From Ptiloglossa arizonensis (Eukaryota > Arthropoda > Insecta > Hymenoptera > Colletidae), in NCBI RefSeq assembly GCF_051014685.1, contig NC_135058.1, forward strand, positions 4,626,811 through 4,690,810: a stretch of DNA of 64,000 bases. Direction: 5' to 3'. The notes beneath the pieces are model-generated. The model did no database searches. It was not told the DNA's origin and saw only the letters and a program-made list of their open reading frames with translations. Both the position numbers and the translations under genes were made by a program. Below, in pieces: positions 59,301 through 64,000 of the stretch (position 1 is its first letter; every line of letters starts with the position of its first letter).

Positions 59301-61154
59301 GAAAGAAGATATTACAACTCAGTTAAACTTAATTATAGAACCAGAAGAATTAAGGACTGCTGTAGAAAGCTTGCACAGTGAAACGGACAATGAAGTGAGG
59401 TGTCAAACAATGGAAAGGATAGTACAAATGGTTGTAGAAGATGAAATAGATGCAGAAACGATACCAGCATTGGCTTCTTGCATATCAACAATTTTATCAT
59501 CACAAATTACAGCTCAAATATTTCCTACAGATAATTTGAATGAAGAAGCCTTGACTGATAGTATAAGCACACCGTTATTTGTTATGTTTCGAAATCAATT
59601 TCAGTTGTGTAAAGAAGAAGATAATAGGCGGAAATTATTAGCTCGAGTACTTGCGGAGTTGCAAACTGTACAATCAAGGATAGGTTACCTACTGCTTTAC
59701 TTCTTAAAAGTGTGGGGCAAAGAAGAAGAAAAGCGGGAAGGCGAACCAAGGTTGGTAATGGAATACAAATTACCTAAACATAAAAACGATCATTATATTA
59801 CCATTTATGTTTCAGCAATGTATTAAACGACGTTAAAGCGTCGGTTTATAAAGATTTTTGTGCGCATCGAGAAAAGAAGTTAGATGCGTGCTTAGTGTCA
59901 GATTTAAAAGTATGCAAATCTTTAAAATTAAAGATTGTTTCATGTCACGCGTGCTTGTATAAAATACGTAATTCCTTTTATAGCTCTGCCATGAAGACAA
60001 CATATTCATGTTGTGTTATCTTGTGCCTGATGTATACATGGGTTTCCAAAACGCGGCTCTTGGAAACGTTCAGCTATTGCATTTGGTTGTATCGACTGTT
60101 GACGCCTGTCAATTACAGGAATTGGTCTGTCAAATAATGCAAGGGCATTTAAAAATGTTAAAAAAGGAATCGTTCACGTCATTGTTGACAGCCAGTTTAA
60201 GTTGGGAAACCTTCGAGCAATATTGTTTTTGGCAACTTATTTTTGCCCACGATTTTCCAATCGATTATGTACTGCCTGTTCTACCTAAATTACAATTTCG
60301 TGATCACGCGGAAGCACTCACATCGATATTGTTCATGCTTAAACAAGAAAAGTAAGTAGATCTATGATTAAACAAATTTTGCGGAATTAAAATGTGTAGA
60401 ATTATTGTTAATGTTATCGATTTCGAATAGGCCAACGTTAGAACTATTGCGACAATTGCTTGCACGACAAAATGTGGATGGAGATATGTTCGTTGTAGCA
60501 GCACTGCGCTATTGGTGTCGCGATTACGAAGAAAAACTTGGAGAGTTGCTCGCGAATCTTTTGAGCACTCGCTACCCCGCTACCAGTCCAAACAAACGGA
60601 AACGATCTGGTGGCAAGCACAATCAACAACCTGGTCCACCTTCCGGCGAACAAGTTCTCGGTCATCTGGATCAATTACGGCAACACTGTACGTCCTCGGC
60701 CGAATTGCAACTTTATCATTCCGAGGGAATGCAAAGAGCTTTGCAACAGGCACAAGCAGCTAGTAGCGACTCCTTGAGGAAAAGTTACGGAGACTTGTTT
60801 GCCCTCGCAGAAGTTAACGAAGAAAATGAACCTCCTCCACCTCCACCAACAAGCTCAGCACGGAAACATGCGGCGGCGTCAGGTGGGGGCGGTGGTGGTG
60901 CTAAAGGAGGTCATAGAAAAACTGGTGCTAATACGAGGGAAAGGTCTAGTTCCAAAAGGCCGCTTCCTCGGTATCATCTTGACAGTACATCTAGCAGTGA
61001 GGTAAACACTTAATAAATTTATAAGAAATTTTCAATATGCTTGGGAGATGTATACTATACTTTAATTTTGATAACGCAGGAAGAGGAAATTGTGAACATA
61101 AAACAAGCAAAAAAGAGAAAAAAGATTAATGCAGTGGGCTCTGACAGCGACTGA
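56320..61154 (+). CDS. IntS3: Integrator complex subunit 3
   Basis: Ten exons: 56320-56394, 56831-57429, 57518-58079, 58150-58345, 58960-59122, 59205-59750, 59816-59909, 59984-60351, 60431-61001, 61080-61154. They splice in one frame to 1082 residues, close to human INTS3 (about 1040). The start [20 protein letters not shown] is the first ATG after the GC-rich leader. The INTS3 N-terminal region includes [54 protein letters not shown] and [19 protein letters not shown]. An acidic hinge follows ([20 protein letters not shown]), then the helical C-terminal region ([20 protein letters not shown]). The tail is Pro/Gly-rich with a basic KQAKKRKK motif that may be a nuclear signal. INTS3 belongs to Integrator (snRNA 3' processing and promoter-proximal attenuation) and in animals also scaffolds the SOSS single-strand DNA-binding complex. 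The donor after exon 6 is the less common GTTGGT. Confidence 0.97.
58346..58959 (+). other. Longest internal IntS3 intron, open for 13 codons past the donor
   Basis: This 614-bp intron is larger than the other internal introns (65-88 bp; the first is 436 bp). The donor GTAAAA is weak. If it is not used, the frame continues [13 protein letters not shown] to a stop at 58,386. The acceptor is TTTTAAGCAG. Apart from a possible alternative end it holds no recognised feature. Confidence 0.7.
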
Positions 61155-62353
61155 CCACCCAGTGTCTTCAAATGTCACATGGACCACGTTACGTGTGTGC
61201 AGCAAGCTAAACTAGCCTTAAGAATAGTAAGATAATATAGTATATATAATAGATCTATTTAGCGCGACTTGTAAATATAGTGTATGTCGAGAGTGAATGC
61301 GAAACCGTACCGATAACAAGGATCTTGCACATATTTCGCAGACACAGTATATTAGCAACGTTGCCAGACTCTATTTCCATGAATTCCGTTATTTGTGTCG
61401 AGCGCATTCTAACGCGAAACATATTTAGAATGCATGTGATATCTAACGAGAAGAAAATTTATAAATACTGGTTATAGCTTTTCTAGGTAAATGCATATGA
61501 CAGATTAACTTGTCGTGGCAGATCGATGCTCTGGATTCTGTTTCGAAGCTACGAAGCTATCATGTGTCTGTCAGATAAAGTTACCGAGAGGCAAGACTAG
61601 TCACGAATTAAATTATTTTGATATACTCTTAAATGTATGAGCGCATAAATTTAAGATTAAAAGGATTGGATCTGGCAACATTGCGAGGGGTGAAGCGTCA
61701 CGACGAAACTTCTCTCCGTGTTCACTTTATTTCTAGAAAAGGAAAATTTTGTCGCTCACACGCAACCTTGTGGTAAACGTCAAAGAAAACAAAGCACAAT
61801 TGTGCTTAATTTTATCATTACATTGTTTATTAATTTTGCGATTAGTATGGTATTAATTGACCCTATTGTCGAAATTTATTTCATTTTCTTTCTGTTCATT
61901 ATACGATAATTATCGATAAGACTTTCGCGTCTCATACAATAGTTAACGAGGGGGTAAAATGGTTACGTTCGTTGCCATGAACTGTGAACGCAATTTGTAC
62001 GAATCGTTGATAGCTTTTTATTAGGATTAAGAACCTTCTGCGGGAGATCAAGGACGTATCAAGAACGCCTTCGCTCCAGCAAGAAGCGTACAGTTTTATG
62101 ACCAAATGTATTTTACGTCTGCGCTTAGTAAGCATAATCAGTCTCAAGACGCAAGAATTTTTATATTTTGCACGATGGAAGGTTGTCTGTTTTTCTAAGA
62201 ATCGTTTTGTTCAAAGTAGCGAATCTTTTTACGTTGCTATGAATGTTTTATGCAAACGGGCGAATTACCTGACGTTAGCTGAAGAAAAGTGCGATTATTC
62301 CTCTTTTTAATCGTAATGTTTACGATGTATTTACATTCACAAAAAGAGAAAGA

Positions 62354-62385
<32 letters not shown>

Positions 62386-63083
62386 CATATATGTATGTTC
62401 CTGGAAACCTAACGCGCAATTGTATTCGAATCGTTAAATTGATTTACAATTTATAAAGAACATACTTTCCCTAGTATCTTTTGCAGATCGAATTTAATAT
62501 CACTTATCATTTATTGTTATCATCTAGATTATCATCGCGTTGCTCCCAAGATTCGTTGGCTTGACATCACTTAAGGCACCTTCCACGAGTATAGAACCAG
62601 GCGTCATGTACACTTAAGTCCTAGAAAACGTAAGCGTGAAGTATCACCGTTCACCTCTGTACATTTCCTGTAAAATTGGTTACTTGTACACGTAAGTAGC
62701 TGCGTTATGTATTTTCTAGTTTGTATATACCAGAGAGAACGGGAATGTGTGTATATGTACGATGTATGTACGTGTGAACGTGTGCGGAGACATTTTCGAA
62801 TATTGAAGAAATCTTTTCCACAAAGAGTTTGTATTTCTGCACCAACCTGATTTTATCGAACGAGTATACGTGATTAATTACGTGAAAAATAAAAAAGGAC
62901 GGTAAAACCGGGTATATCAGTCGATAAAAATGTCTCTTTAGTTTGCGCATAGTGTATGTACGTACCAGCCATTTGTATTTGTGTATAAGGTGTGATAGTT
63001 ATATTGTTATTAGGTCTTTTCTACTTGTACATAAACTGCGGCGTTATGTGAAAAATATTTAAAAAGTGGCGAATGATTAAACG

Positions 63084-63117
<34 letters not shown>

Positions 63118-64000
63118 GTTAGAGACACAGTGGACAAAAGTGAAATTAACGATGCGCGGGGCAATACGAAAAATAGACCTGTAAACATTTAATGTTTTTA
63201 ACGATCTTGTACACACGAATACACATGTAAATACATGAATATATTATCGTAACGCGAGCATAAACATTTAATGTTTTTAACGATCTTGTACACAGATACA
63301 CGTAAATGTAAATACATCGAAAAATTACCGGAAGTAAACACGTGATTCCTGTTGTTCGTTTCCTTTTCTAGTTGAACACCCCCCCCCCCCCACTCCTTGC
63401 TGTATTAATTTTTACGCGATAAACATTTTGTTTGTTTTTTCACAATTTCCACGGGTAGTGCAGAAAATGTGTCTTTTTTCTAGGCACAGGTATATACAAC
63501 GTAACGTAAAATAAATCAAACGATATGATAATCAAATGGATATATAAATTTTAAACTCTTTTGTTAATGTACAAGTTTTTACTGTAACAACGATAAATTT
63601 AACGAAAATAGCACATTCTGTGAAATCAAAATTTGTTAAACACCTGCTCTAATGTATACAAATAGTGGGGTAAGTGCGTTTCACTAAATAGACTTGTATG
63701 TTCGGTAATGAAACACCGTTTGCGTTACCACTCCCCACAAGCTACTAAATTAGAACCGCTCGTACCAACTTATTAAGGCTAATACTGAATTAGGATGGTT
63801 AAAATGCAATGACACTACAAACAGTATTTAATGGAAACATTCATAATTCGATGAAATACCTTTCTTCTATTATTTGCTATTTGCTAATCGCGTGTTATTT
63901 TGTTCAATTTTGAACGCGAATACGTGGAACAACGTAACTCTACTTCACCGATTTGTCGAAAAGTCATAAAGTACAACATAGTTTCACAGGAAACGATCGC
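61155..64000 (+). other. IntS3 3'UTR and downstream AT-rich DNA
   Basis: No further gene recognised. Simple repeats: TA-rich at 62,362-62,394, (GA)n at 63,088-63,114 and C13 at 63,379-63,391. A duplicated stretch, AAACATTTAATGTTTTTAAC followed by GATCTTGTACAC, occurs at 63,183 and 63,263. AATAAA occurs at 62,888 and 63,510; neither can be assigned with confidence. Confidence 0.6.
63183..63325. repeat. ~80-bp direct duplication
   Basis: TAAACATTTAATGTTTTTAA, then CGATCTTGTACACA and a TAAATACAT a few bases on, appear twice with a spacing of 80 bp. Each copy includes ACATTTAATGT, an inverted motif. Confidence 0.8.

Overview
This is a eukaryotic window, most likely from a hymenopteran insect (bee-like). 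The evidence is intron-split homologues of metazoan transcription factors, short introns in the AT-rich genes, a mariner transposon, very CpG-rich non-coding DNA across most of the window, and a sharp change to AT-rich, CpG-poor DNA near 49.6 kb. Three protein-coding genes can be supported, all on the + strand. Everything else is intron, presumed UTR, tandem repeats, transposon remnants and simple repeats.

Layout. Positions 1 to about 16.9 kb contain no convincing exon and are probably a large upstream intron, or 5' flank, of the ELL gene. They hold many minisatellite-like arrays (units of about 40, 145, 134, 215-250, 113, 134 and 226-242 bp), a complete but internally deleted mariner with perfect 27-bp terminal inverted repeats (3237-4183), and a small mariner-type MITE family. 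Positions 16,894-29,902 carry eight coding exons of ELL (Drosophila Su(Tpl)), without the first N-terminal exon(s). Its introns hold a 90-bp x7 array (17.36-17.98 kb) and a 294-bp higher-order satellite built of six 46-52-bp monomers (22.1-23.85 kb). Positions 29.9 to about 49.9 kb have no supportable gene. The start is probably the ELL 3'UTR, followed by a long stretch rich in microsatellites. Positions 50,318-51,472 encode a 243-residue membrane-anchored TPR protein with an HSP70/HSP90 co-chaperone-like carboxylate clamp. Positions 56,320-61,154 encode a complete 1082-residue Integrator subunit 3 (IntS3). The remainder is AT-rich intergenic or UTR sequence.

Function. ELL stimulates Pol II elongation and works in the super and little elongation complexes; the latter drives snRNA transcription. 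IntS3 belongs to Integrator, which cleaves snRNA and paused Pol II transcripts. The window therefore places two Pol II elongation/snRNA factors about 26 kb apart in the same orientation, with a probable chaperone adaptor between them. No CRISPR, operon, tRNA or rRNA was seen. I did not find a clearly novel biological system. The most unusual items are the higher-order intronic satellite, the two-transmembrane clamp-TPR protein, the compositional boundary, and a possible unannotated upstream first exon near 54.0 kb.
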